Under the pieces are notes generated by a model. That model was not told the DNA's origin, did not search any database, and was given only the letters and a program-made list of their open reading frames with translations. From Haloechinothrix aidingensis (GTDB lineage Bacteria > Actinomycetota > Actinomycetes > Mycobacteriales > Pseudonocardiaceae), in NCBI RefSeq assembly GCF_013450155.1, contig NZ_JACCKD010000004.1:186001-250000 (forward strand): DNA of 64,000 nt, given 5' to 3'. Position numbers and translations under genes: made by a program. Within the stretch, counting starts at the first letter, position 1. Every line of letters begins with the position of its first letter. Of this stretch, positions 50,536 through 57,761 are shown in pieces.

Positions 50536-51986
50536 CACTGGTTGACCGTCCTGTCGAGGTCACTGGCCAGACGGTCGAGGGTCGACGCCGCGTCGTCGCC
50601 ACCGTAGATCTGCTGCAGCGCGGCAGCCCACGAGGTCGTGGCGTCGAAGAAGCTGGTCTGCGGGGTGAACTGGATCTCGGTGTGCGGCATGACCTCTTCG
50701 AACGTCTCGATGAACCCGGTGTGCTTGGACAGCATGTCCTTGTACTCGCTCGAATCGGCGATCGACCGACGGACGGCGTCGATGTGCTGCTTCTCGGTCG
50801 CGGCGAACTGCAGGTGCTCCTTCGACGTTGCCCACTGGAGGAACCACCACGCCGCCTCCTTGTTCTCGGACGCGGCGTTCATCCCGAGCGACCAGATCCA
50901 CATGTTCGTGTCCAGCGAGCCATCGGGCCCCTTTGGCCCCGGGTACCAGGCGATCTTGCCTTCCGCGGCGGTGTCGGTGTTCTGGAAGTACGACGCGATA
51001 TCGGCGTCGAAGAGCATGCCCGCCTTGCCCGCACCGAGATCGCTGGAGGCCTGGTACCAGGTGTAGGAGGTCCACCCGGACGGCCCCGAGTCCCGGACCA
51101 TCCGGGCCCACTTATCGGTGAACTCGACCGCCTCCGGCGAGTTCATCTTCGGGACGAGCTCGCCGCCCGAGAAGTCGAAGTCGGTCAAGCCCATCCGCGA
51201 GTACATCGTCATGAAGCCGGGATGGATGGTCGCCCATTCCTTGGAGCCGCGCACCGCGATGCCGTACATGTCGCCGAAGCCCGCCGCCGGGGCCTTCTCG
51301 GTGATGGCAGCGGCGACCTCGATCAGCTCGTCGAAGGTCTCCGCGGGTCGCAGGCCGAGCTTGTCGAACACGTCCTTGCGGTAGGCGACGGTGTTGGTCT
51401 CGAATCCCCACGGCAGCATCCACTGCTGCTCGCCGCCCAGTGGAGCGCCCTTCTCGAAGTTCCACTGCCCCGCGGTGAGCAGGTTGGGGAAGAAGTCATC
51501 CGGGTCGAACTCGGCGTGCGTGGCCGACGAGTTCTGGATCCACGGGTTGAGGTCCTCGAGGTAGCCGGGTGGACCGTACTGCCACACCATGTACGAACCC
51601 AGCATGAAGGCGTCATAGTTGCCCTGCTGGGACTGCAGCTCCAGCGTGAGCTTGTCGAAGTAGTTCGCCTCGGGAAACTCGTCGACCTCCAGGTTGATGC
51701 CGGTCCGCTCCTCGAACTCCTTCCGGTTCGCCTTGAGTGCGTCGGTGTACGGGTGCTTGTTCATCAGCAGCCGCACGGTCGTGCCTTCGTGCTTGCGCCA
51801 GTCGAACGAGCCGGTGACAGCGTCCGCCTCGGAGCCGCCGCTCTGCCCCCCGGCGCCGCCGAAGCCGCATGCCTGCAATATCGGTGAGCCGGCGGCGACG
51901 GCTGCCGCGGTGCCGGCGATGCGCAACATGCCCCGTCTGCTGATCCCCCTGCTCGCGAGACTGTCGAAAAACTGGTTGTGGTCCAT
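50535..51986 (-). CDS. extracellular solute-binding lipoprotein of the polyol importer
   Basis: 483 residues from ATG 51986; GGAGG lies 13 nt upstream, rather far, so the exact start is open. A twin-arginine signal (GISRRGMLRIAG) leads to a lipobox PILQACGFG near residue 40, so it is probably a Tat-exported lipoprotein. The mature part is a family 1 binding protein of CUT1 importers: TVRLLMNKHPYTDAL, NYDAFMLGSYMVWQYGPPGYL and WLLP-like MLPWGFETNTVAYRKDVF near residue 200, with many aromatic residues suited to sugar or polyol stacking. First gene of the nine-gene operon. Confidence 0.88.
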   Translation of the reverse strand: MDHNQFFDSLASRGISRRGMLRIAGTAAAVAAGSPILQACGFGGAGGQSGGSEADAVTGSFDWRKHEGTTVRLLMNKHPYTDALKANRKEFEERTGINLEVDEFPEANYFDKLTLELQSQQGNYDAFMLGSYMVWQYGPPGYLEDLNPWIQNSSATHAEFDPDDFFPNLLTAGQWNFEKGAPLGGEQQWMLPWGFETNTVAYRKDVFDKLGLRPAETFDELIEVAAAITEKAPAAGFGDMYGIAVRGSKEWATIHPGFMTMYSRMGLTDFDFSGGELVPKMNSPEAVEFTDKWARMVRDSGPSGWTSYTWYQASSDLGAGKAGMLFDADIASYFQNTDTAAEGKIAWYPGPKGPDGSLDTNMWIWSLGMNAASENKEAAWWFLQWATSKEHLQFAATEKQHIDAVRRSIADSSEYKDMLSKHTGFIETFEEVMPHTEIQFTPQTSFFDATTSWAAALQQIYGGDDAASTLDRLASDLDRTVNQ

Positions 51987-52316
51987 GGTGTTGACGAAAC
52001 CTCCGAATGATCGGCGCGCAACCACGCGAGTCCCCCGCGCTGCTCGGCCAGGAGCCTTCGCTGTCGAGCAGTGCGGTCCCCGACCCGGGACAACACCCTC
52101 GTGGTGGTCTGTGTCACAGGAGTCTGCCGCTGTTTTAACATCAAGTCAAGTGTTCTTCACATAAATTATCGTTATTAACGTGAAGATGGCACACTCAAAC
52201 CCTGTGACATGCAGCTATGAAGCGCTCCGGTCGACCGTGTCGATCTCAGAGATAACGAACCATGATGTGCTCATTACGAGCAGCTGGCACTGGCGCCCCG
52301 GACGCCCCGCGACGGT
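51987..52316. other. promoter region of the polyol operon
   Basis: 330 nt without a gene, between the binding-protein start and the 3' end of the hydrolase gene. It contains an AT-rich core at about 52133-52186, including a 7-bp dyad. Nothing else is recognised. Confidence 0.6.
52154..52186 (-). promoter_or_regulatory. AT-rich dyad, candidate DeoR operator
   Basis: TCTTCAC (52154-52160) and GTGAAGA (52180-52186) flank the 19-nt AT-rich spacer ATAAATTATCGTTATTAAC, about 170 nt upstream of the binding-protein start. It stands out from the GC-rich background and lies upstream of an operon carrying a DeoR gene. Confidence 0.45.
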
Positions 52317-53150
52317 TCAGCCGTGTCGCAGGCCCGAAGCCTCGCGGAGACGCACCAGCTCGGCAGCGACCGGCTCGGGTTCGATCTCGGGCCCGAGGTG
52401 ACCGACGCCCGCGATCTCGCGTACCCGGCAGTCGGCGATTCGCCCGGCGAGGTCGGTCACCACCCCGGTGTAGAACGGGTTGGTCCGCGAGCCGTGCAGC
52501 AGCAGCACCGGCATCGTGACCCGTTCGAGTAGCGCGAGGTCGGTGAGCCGGGGAAGGCCGGACTGCTCCTGTTCCTCGAGGACGACGGGGACGAGCGGCG
52601 CCATCTCCCGGACCGCGTCCACCTCGGAGAGAATCGCCCGCTCGGTGTCGTTGGCCATGGCAAGCTCCTCGAGGAAGATCCAGGCCCCGTCGGCCGGTCT
52701 CCCCTCGTCGACGGCACGGCGTACCCGGGCGAAGGCGTCCGAGAACCGTGCGGGCACCTTCTCGTCGGCGAGCTCGGTGAGCGTCGGCTCGTAGAGCGCG
52801 AGCGCGCCGACCGCCGAGGTGTGTGCCGCTGCCTCCAGGGCGTGGGTCCCGCCCGCCGAGTGGCCGAACAGCAGCACCTCGTCGCCGATGCTCTCGACGA
52901 ACGCGACGACATCGGCCACGAGGCGCTCGCGCGAGTGGTCGGGGTGGTCTCCGCTCAGGCCGCGGCCACGCGTGTTGATCGCGTAGCAGGTGAAGTGCTC
53001 CGACAGGTGCGGAAGCAGCGCCGGCCAGGCGGTCTCGCCGTCGGCCGGGCCGCCCGGCACGAGTACGAGCGGCGGTCCGTGGCCGTGCACACGTCCGGCG
53101 ATCTCAGTGCCGTCGGCCGAAATGGCTCGGTGAATGCGGCAGGTGTCCAT
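52317..53150 (-). CDS. alpha/beta hydrolase
   Basis: 277 residues from ATG 53150 with AAGGAG 7 nt upstream. The nucleophile elbow is LLFGHSAGGTHAL (Ser near residue 100), the oxyanion region LVLVPGGPADGETAW near residue 30, an acid in LLHGSRTNPFY and the final His in IAGVGHLGPEIEPE. A short-chain esterase or lactonase type fold with a lid of about 70 residues. No substrate can be assigned. It follows the HD-GYP-LuxR gene by 68 nt and could be its cotranscribed partner. Confidence 0.85.
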   Translation of the reverse strand: MDTCRIHRAISADGTEIAGRVHGHGPPLVLVPGGPADGETAWPALLPHLSEHFTCYAINTRGRGLSGDHPDHSRERLVADVVAFVESIGDEVLLFGHSAGGTHALEAAAHTSAVGALALYEPTLTELADEKVPARFSDAFARVRRAVDEGRPADGAWIFLEELAMANDTERAILSEVDAVREMAPLVPVVLEEQEQSGLPRLTDLALLERVTMPVLLLHGSRTNPFYTGVVTDLAGRIADCRVREIAGVGHLGPEIEPEPVAAELVRLREASGLRHG

Positions 53151-53218
53151 GTGCGGCTCCTTCCCGGTGGGTTCTTCCCGAGCCTGCACCGGCCGCGGCG
53201 GAGCGCGGATCAGTAGAA

Positions 53219-54769
53219 CTACCGGTCCTGGCCGTCGAGCAGGTCGTGCTCCATGGCGAACATGGCCGCCGCCGCCCTGCTCGACGTGCCGATCTTCGTG
53301 TAGATCCGCTGCACGTGGAACTCGGCCGTGCGCCTGGAGATCGCCAGCCGCTCGGCGATGCGCTTGTTGCTGCACCCTCCCGCGACCAGCCGCAGCACCT
53401 CCACCTCACGGTTGGTCAATCCCGCGGGTAGCTCCCGCCGGACCGCCGCGGTCGTGTGCCCGGCCGCGGCCAGCACGGCGGCCACGGCATCCGCGTCGAG
53501 CCGGCCGCCCGCCACGTCGTCGCGCAGCCGCTGCTCGGCCTGCTCGGGCGCCAGCGCAGGCCGGTGCGCCCGCTGCTGGGTCATCGCCTGATAGGCGTCG
53601 GCCACCGCCAGCACCCGCGCTGCCATCGTGAGTTCGGTGGACGCGCAACCACGGTGATAGCCGCTCCCGTCGCACCGTTCGTGATGCGTCCCGACCAGCC
53701 GCGCGAGGGGTGCCAGCTGGTCCGAGCCCGACAGGATCCGCTCGGAGTGATAGGCGTGCAGCCGTACCTGCTCCCACTCGTGCGCGCTGAGCCGGTCCGG
53801 TTTCTCCCAGATGGTGGTGGAGACGGCGACCCGGCCCACATCGTGCAGCAGTCCCGCCACCTCGAGGTCGGCGACCTCGTCCGGGCCCAGGTTCAGCCCC
53901 TGCCCGGCCGCGCGGGCCAGTGCGGCCACCTCGCGCGAGTGCCCGTGCGTGTACGGCGTCTTGAGGTCGGCAAGGTCGCCGAACACCCCGGCGATGTCGA
54001 CCAACCGCCACTCGGGTACCGACACCACCGGTCCGGGCTCGGCCTCCAGCACCAGGTCGCGGGGGTCGGTGGCGTTGACCTTGCCCAGCAGCGCCGCCGC
54101 CCGGCCGGTGAAGTGCTCGGCGAGGTGCGGATCCACCATGCCGCCGCCGCGGCGGCGTACCGCGTCGACTGCCGCTTCGACCCCACCGATGGTGTCGAAC
54201 AGCACCGCGATGCCGGTGAGCATGGCGAGTCGGGCCGCGACAGGGATGGCCTCGCCTGCCAGACCGGCAGGCGAGCCGCCTCCGTTCCACCACTCGGCGG
54301 AGTGGTAGATGCTGTGCTGCACCCCGTCGGGCAGGCCGAGGCGCCGCGCCGCGTCCCGCCCGACCTCGCACGAGGCGGTGTCGTAGGCGGCGCCGAAACG
54401 CTTTCCCCTCGTGAGCGAGGTGACGGCCAGCTGTACCCGCCGCAGCGGCGGGCGACCCCGTGTCACCGCCGGAACGATCGTCGCCGCGACGTCCCGCGGG
54501 TCCGCCAGATTGGACTGCTCCGCGGCCATGTTCACGACGAACTCGTTCCCGAACACCCGCGCGGTCTCGTGCGCGTAGCCGACACACCCCACGTGGAACA
54601 GCAGTCCCGTGTACATCGCCGCCCGGATGTCGTCGTCCGGCAGGTCCAGCGAGCGGCCCAGCACGGCAGCGAGTGCCGACGAACGCAGCGACTCACCGGC
54701 CTGCAGCCCGAAGCCCAGATCACCCAGCCGCGACAGTCCCGTCAACAGCTCCGCCAGTCGCACCGACAT
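53219..54769 (-). CDS. HD-GYP phosphodiesterase-like protein with C-terminal LuxR helix-turn-helix
   Basis: 516 residues from ATG 54769. The central HD-GYP domain has LLHDVGRVAVS and THHERCDGSGYHRG, so the name-giving GYP triplet reads GYH. An earlier, degenerate HD-like domain (LLFHVGCVGYAHE near residue 55) has lost its metal Asp. The last ~65 residues are a LuxR/GerE DNA-binding domain (GLTNREVEVLRLVAGGCSNKRIAERLAISRRTAEFHVQRI). HD-GYP enzymes hydrolyse cyclic di-GMP. The layout suggests a regulator that senses or degrades a cyclic dinucleotide while bound to DNA (inference). The Shine-Dalgarno GGGAGG is adjacent to the ATG, with AGGAGG further up. Confidence 0.85.
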   Translation of the reverse strand: MSVRLAELLTGLSRLGDLGFGLQAGESLRSSALAAVLGRSLDLPDDDIRAAMYTGLLFHVGCVGYAHETARVFGNEFVVNMAAEQSNLADPRDVAATIVPAVTRGRPPLRRVQLAVTSLTRGKRFGAAYDTASCEVGRDAARRLGLPDGVQHSIYHSAEWWNGGGSPAGLAGEAIPVAARLAMLTGIAVLFDTIGGVEAAVDAVRRRGGGMVDPHLAEHFTGRAAALLGKVNATDPRDLVLEAEPGPVVSVPEWRLVDIAGVFGDLADLKTPYTHGHSREVAALARAAGQGLNLGPDEVADLEVAGLLHDVGRVAVSTTIWEKPDRLSAHEWEQVRLHAYHSERILSGSDQLAPLARLVGTHHERCDGSGYHRGCASTELTMAARVLAVADAYQAMTQQRAHRPALAPEQAEQRLRDDVAGGRLDADAVAAVLAAAGHTTAAVRRELPAGLTNREVEVLRLVAGGCSNKRIAERLAISRRTAEFHVQRIYTKIGTSSRAAAAMFAMEHDLLDGQDR

Positions 54770-55242
54770 CCTCCCAGCTTCCTCCTGAGAACGTTGATCC
54801 GAAATGACCGGATGGCTGCCCGTGGTCGTTCCGACCGGCGGGGACCCTGCTGAAAGAACCAACGGGCTCGGGCGTAGCGGACACGTTCCGGGTCCGCGAG
54901 CAGGGTCGGTGATCACCGCTCCCCCGACCACGCCGCCGATGAGGTAGCCGAGCTGCGTCGTCACCGTCCTGGCGGCCATCATCGCGCCGGGGCGTCCGGG
55001 AAGCTGTCGGAGCGCATGGCCGGCGGAAGCCGGTGTACGGATCCCGGCCGCGAGCCCGGTCAGGCAGAACGGGCCGACGGCTGCCGCGAAACCCGATCCC
55101 CCACCGGCCCCCCTGTACGAGGGGGACGTTCCCGATGCCGGTACGGCCCGGCCCACCGCATGCTCGAGACATTCGATTCCCGGACGGGTATCGGCCGCAC
55201 CGTTACCGGAGTCCGGAGCCCGGCCCGAGAGAGGAGGATCTG
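54770..55242. other. intergenic region with an MFS remnant
   Basis: 473 nt between the divergent HD-GYP-LuxR gene and the 87-residue gene. Its centre encodes, on the minus strand, a recognisable MFS transporter fragment (54911-55090). The flanks show nothing else except the promoters that must serve the two genes. Confidence 0.5.
54911..55090 (-). pseudogene. fragment of an MFS transporter
   Basis: The minus-strand frame reads GFAAAVGPFCLTGLAAGIRT, then QLPGRPGAMMAARTVTTQLG and YLIGGVVGGAV. This matches the region of two adjacent membrane helices of major facilitator exporters, including the R-P-G-A-M-M-A-A-R loop. No start, no remaining helices and no intact frame on either side were found, so it is a remnant of about 60 residues. 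Confidence 0.55.
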
Positions 55243-55506
55243 ATGCTCCCCCCGACGACTCCGCAGGCTCGCCCGATGAGCACGCTGTCCGAACTGACCT
55301 GCCTCGTACTGGGGCGCCCCGGCCCACACGCGAGCGAGGAACAGCTGGCCGGCTACTTCGAGAAGGTCGCCACGGTACACAACCGGCTCGCGAAGGAAGC
55401 ACGAACCGTCACCGAGCGGGAGACGGAGCTGGCACTGGCCGGGCGCATCCGGGACCGCGCAGCGCGACTGTCGGCATCGGCCATGCCCGTAGTCGCGTCG
55501 CACTGA
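55243..55506 (+). CDS. small helical protein of unknown function
   Basis: 87 residues from ATG 55243, supported by a strong GAGAGGAGG 5 nt upstream. After a short Pro-rich start the protein is helical and charged (EEQLAGYFEKVATVHNRLAK, then TERETELALAGRIRDRAARL), which looks like a small coiled-coil or helical hairpin. No family was recognised. It is divergent from the HD-GYP-LuxR gene across the MFS remnant and ends just before palindromic repeat copy 1. Confidence 0.7.
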   Translation: MLPPTTPQARPMSTLSELTCLVLGRPGPHASEEQLAGYFEKVATVHNRLAKEARTVTERETELALAGRIRDRAARLSASAMPVVASH

Positions 55507-55519
55507 GCACCACCGGCGC

Positions 55520-55584
55520 GACCCTGCGCGTAGTGCCACCTATACCGGGCAAACCGGACACGTGGTGGGCGTACCGGCAGGGTC
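55520..55584 (+). repeat. 65-bp palindromic repeat, copy 1
   Basis: Begins GACCCTGCGCGTAGTGCCAC and ends GTACCGGCAGGGTC, with the centre CCGGGCAAACCGG. The ends are inverted (GACCCTGC / GCAGGGTC). It differs from copy 2 (56607-56671) at two positions only. It sits between two convergent gene ends. Confidence 0.9.
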
Positions 55585-55594
55585 TGTGATCAAC

Positions 55595-56551
55595 TCACGC
55601 CGCGCCGGGCTGCTGGCGACCGCGCTGCCGCTCGGCCCCACGCGAGAAGGCCGCCCGGAGCCGCCGTGCCAGCCGCGGCGGGTCGTTTGCGTCCTCCCAA
55701 CCCCAGCGCAGCACCTCGTAGCCCGCGTCGGCGAGCCACTCGTCCCTGCGCTTCTCCGCACGAAGCACATCACGTGCGGAGCGGCCATAACCCGGCTCAT
55801 ACTTCCCGAGCCCGTCAGCCTCCCCTACCACGCGGACGTCGTCCCACAGGAAGTCGACGCGGCAGCGCGGGCCATGATCATCGCCGAGCGTGACCTGGGT
55901 GCGTGGTGCGGGCAGGTTCTGCTCGTGTATCGCGATCCGGGACAGCGACTCCAGCACCGACTCGGCCAGCGGATCGGCGAAGCCGACCACCCGGCGTGCC
56001 CGAGTCGTACCGGACCACGTCGAGCACTCCCCGAGCAGAGCGCGCAGCTGGGCGATCGACACCAGACCCTTCCGCAGTGCCGAGTCCGCCGCCACCACAC
56101 CATCGGCGAAGGACCGCGTTCGCGCCAGGTCCACCACGGTGCGCGCGGCGGATGTGATCGGGACGCCGTGTCTGGTCGCCCGGTGGTGGCCCGGTAGCGC
56201 CGCCGAACGCAGCACGTAGCCGTTGCGGTGCGTGCCCTTCACCGCCGGTGCATCGGTCAGCAGGACGGGCTCCGAGGAATGTGGGGTGAGCAGCTCGATT
56301 CCGAGTATCCGGGCGGCGGAGTTCCCGCCAGCCACCGCGTCGAAGCCGAGGACAAGCCGCACCGCCGCCACGTCGATGGCATGGCGCCTTTCCGCGCACC
56401 CCGCCACAGCGGCGAGCCGCGCTGCCTCGATATATATCCCACGCCGCAGCGCGACCCACTTTCCGCTACGCAGCGCACGCCGGATGGCCGCTCTATCGCA
56501 GCCTGCCGCACGCGCCTGGGCCACGGTGAAGGGCGTTGCTGCGTCGGGCAC
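55595..56551 (-). CDS. AbiEi-like antitoxin domain fused to a DUF559 nuclease-like domain
   Basis: 318 residues from GTG 56551 with GGGGAGG 6 nt upstream. The N-terminal ~60 residues (FTVAQARAAGCDRAAIRRAL, then WVALRRGIYIEAA) form the winged-helix domain found in AbiEi type IV antitoxins. The middle is typical for the wider family. The C-terminus is a DUF559/Vsr-like domain with CRVDFLWDDVRVVGEADG and LRWGWED, that is the D and E-x-D core of PD-(D/E)XK nucleases. No AbiEii toxin gene adjoins. These orphan fusions are common in actinobacteria with unknown role. It is bracketed by copies 1 and 2 of the palindromic repeat. Confidence 0.82.
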   Translation of the reverse strand: MPDAATPFTVAQARAAGCDRAAIRRALRSGKWVALRRGIYIEAARLAAVAGCAERRHAIDVAAVRLVLGFDAVAGGNSAARILGIELLTPHSSEPVLLTDAPAVKGTHRNGYVLRSAALPGHHRATRHGVPITSAARTVVDLARTRSFADGVVAADSALRKGLVSIAQLRALLGECSTWSGTTRARRVVGFADPLAESVLESLSRIAIHEQNLPAPRTQVTLGDDHGPRCRVDFLWDDVRVVGEADGLGKYEPGYGRSARDVLRAEKRRDEWLADAGYEVLRWGWEDANDPPRLARRLRAAFSRGAERQRGRQQPGAA

Positions 56552-56606
56552 GATGTCCTCCCCTCGTCGGAAAGCACGGTATGCCGGAGGTACGACACAG
56601 ATCGGG

Positions 56607-56671
56607 GACCCTGCGCGCAGTGTCACCTATACCGGGCAAACCGGACACGTGGTGGGCGTACCGGCAGGGTC
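56607..56671 (+). repeat. 65-bp palindromic repeat, copy 2
   Basis: Matches copy 1 at 63 of 65 positions and has the same orientation. It lies between the AbiEi-DUF559 start and the 3' end of the next minus-strand gene. Confidence 0.9.
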
Positions 56672-56761
56672 GGTGCCGGCAACGGCACGGGTGGCTCGCT
56701 GCGCCACCGATGCCCACTACCGCACGACACGGCAGGTGCTTGCCGCCCGTCCGCGGCAACC

Positions 56762-57337
56762 TCAGCAGCTGTCCACCTCGCGGAGCGCGGCGACCCGCTC
56801 GAGCGGGATCACCGCCGGGCCGTCGGCGGTGTTCACCCGGACCGCACCGGTCGGTGCGTCCCCGAGCCTGCCGCACCATGCCTGACCGCCGGCGTCGCGC
56901 ACCTCGACCGCTCCACCGCCGGAGGTATCCGGCCACCATGCGGTCAGGGTGGCGACAACGACCAGCAGTAACGCGAGAAGGCTCAGGCGGACACCGCCGC
57001 GGAGGCGGCCCCACATCCGGGACCGCGCGTCGTCGCCCGGCCCCGCAGCGAGATCCGGTTCCCGTACCGGGTACGCCACCCGCGCAACCAGGAAGATCGC
57101 CGAGCCGCCGAGCACGACGGCCAGCACGGCCAGCGCCGCGGCGAGCCACTGCAACCACGCCGGTCCGGCCGGCTCTCCGGTGGCCCACAGGGCGCCGCAC
57201 AGCCCGACGAAGCCGACGACCGCGAGCTGCACGCGCAACCAGCCATGGGCCGAGGTCGCGAGCTCACCGCGCGGGCGCGTGTCTGCACCGGATGCAGCCA
57301 CGCCGCGTGCGGGGCCGGCCTCGTCGTGTGGCGACAT
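56762..57337 (-). CDS. membrane protein of unknown function
   Basis: 191 residues from ATG 57337. Three membrane helices: VQLAVVGFVGLCGALWATG near residue 40, WLAAALAVLAVVLGGSAIFLVA near 65, and LSLLALLLVVVATLTAWW near 120. An extracytoplasmic C-terminal part of about 50 residues follows with two cysteines (AWCGRLGD and the last residue, VDSC), which may form a disulfide. No domain was recognised. It is flanked by palindromic repeat copies 2 and 3. Confidence 0.7.
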   Translation of the reverse strand: MSPHDEAGPARGVAASGADTRPRGELATSAHGWLRVQLAVVGFVGLCGALWATGEPAGPAWLQWLAAALAVLAVVLGGSAIFLVARVAYPVREPDLAAGPGDDARSRMWGRLRGGVRLSLLALLLVVVATLTAWWPDTSGGGAVEVRDAGGQAWCGRLGDAPTGAVRVNTADGPAVIPLERVAALREVDSC

Positions 57338-57384
57338 ACCCCTGTCGTACCGCAGCCAGGACTCACACGCCACACATCCCGAAC

Positions 57385-57450
57385 GATCCCTGCCGGCAGT
57401 GCCACTTGTGCCGGGTGAACCGGGCACGTGGTGGGCCTACCGGCAGGGGC
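57385..57450 (+). repeat. palindromic repeat, copy 3 (diverged)
   Basis: Aligns over its whole length with copies 1 and 2 but with about a dozen differences. Its arms pair better (CCCTGCCGGCAG against CTACCGGCAGGG). It lies 47 nt upstream of the membrane-protein start. Confidence 0.8.
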
Positions 57451-57761
57451 CCAGTCGGGGGGCCGGTCGGGGTCCCTGCGACGGGCCGGCCTCACGGCCG
57501 CGCTTCGAGCACCATGAACGCAAGAGTCTCGGTCGCCCTGCGGAAGCGGGTGAGGCGGCATCACCGACCACAGCGGCCGGCCTGGCCTCGCCTGCCTGCG
57601 CGCCGAGCGCGTCCGTCGCGCCTCGGGACAGGGCGCTGGGGGTACAGACCAGTGTGGACACCGAGTGGAAGGTGCCGCGAAACCGCCCGAATCAGGCAAT
57701 CAGGGCGCCAGCACATCGGGGCGTGGCCCTGGAGATCGACCGCGCCGGGGCGCGGGAGCGT
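57451..57761. other. non-coding stretch downstream of the SARP regulator
   Basis: 311 nt after palindromic repeat copy 3, up to the stop of the large regulator. No coding frame, hairpin or repeat stands out. Confidence 0.55.

Noticed and set aside
49583-50602. Apparent fusion of the second permease to a long upstream frame
   Set aside because: The upstream part is another frame of the first permease; the TGATG junction shows two separate genes.
55595-56551. Complete type IV toxin-antitoxin system
   Set aside because: No AbiEii-like toxin gene on either side; only the antitoxin-like domain is present, fused to DUF559.
55520-57450. CRISPR array
   Set aside because: Only three units, spaced about 0.7-1 kb apart with genes between them, and no cas genes.
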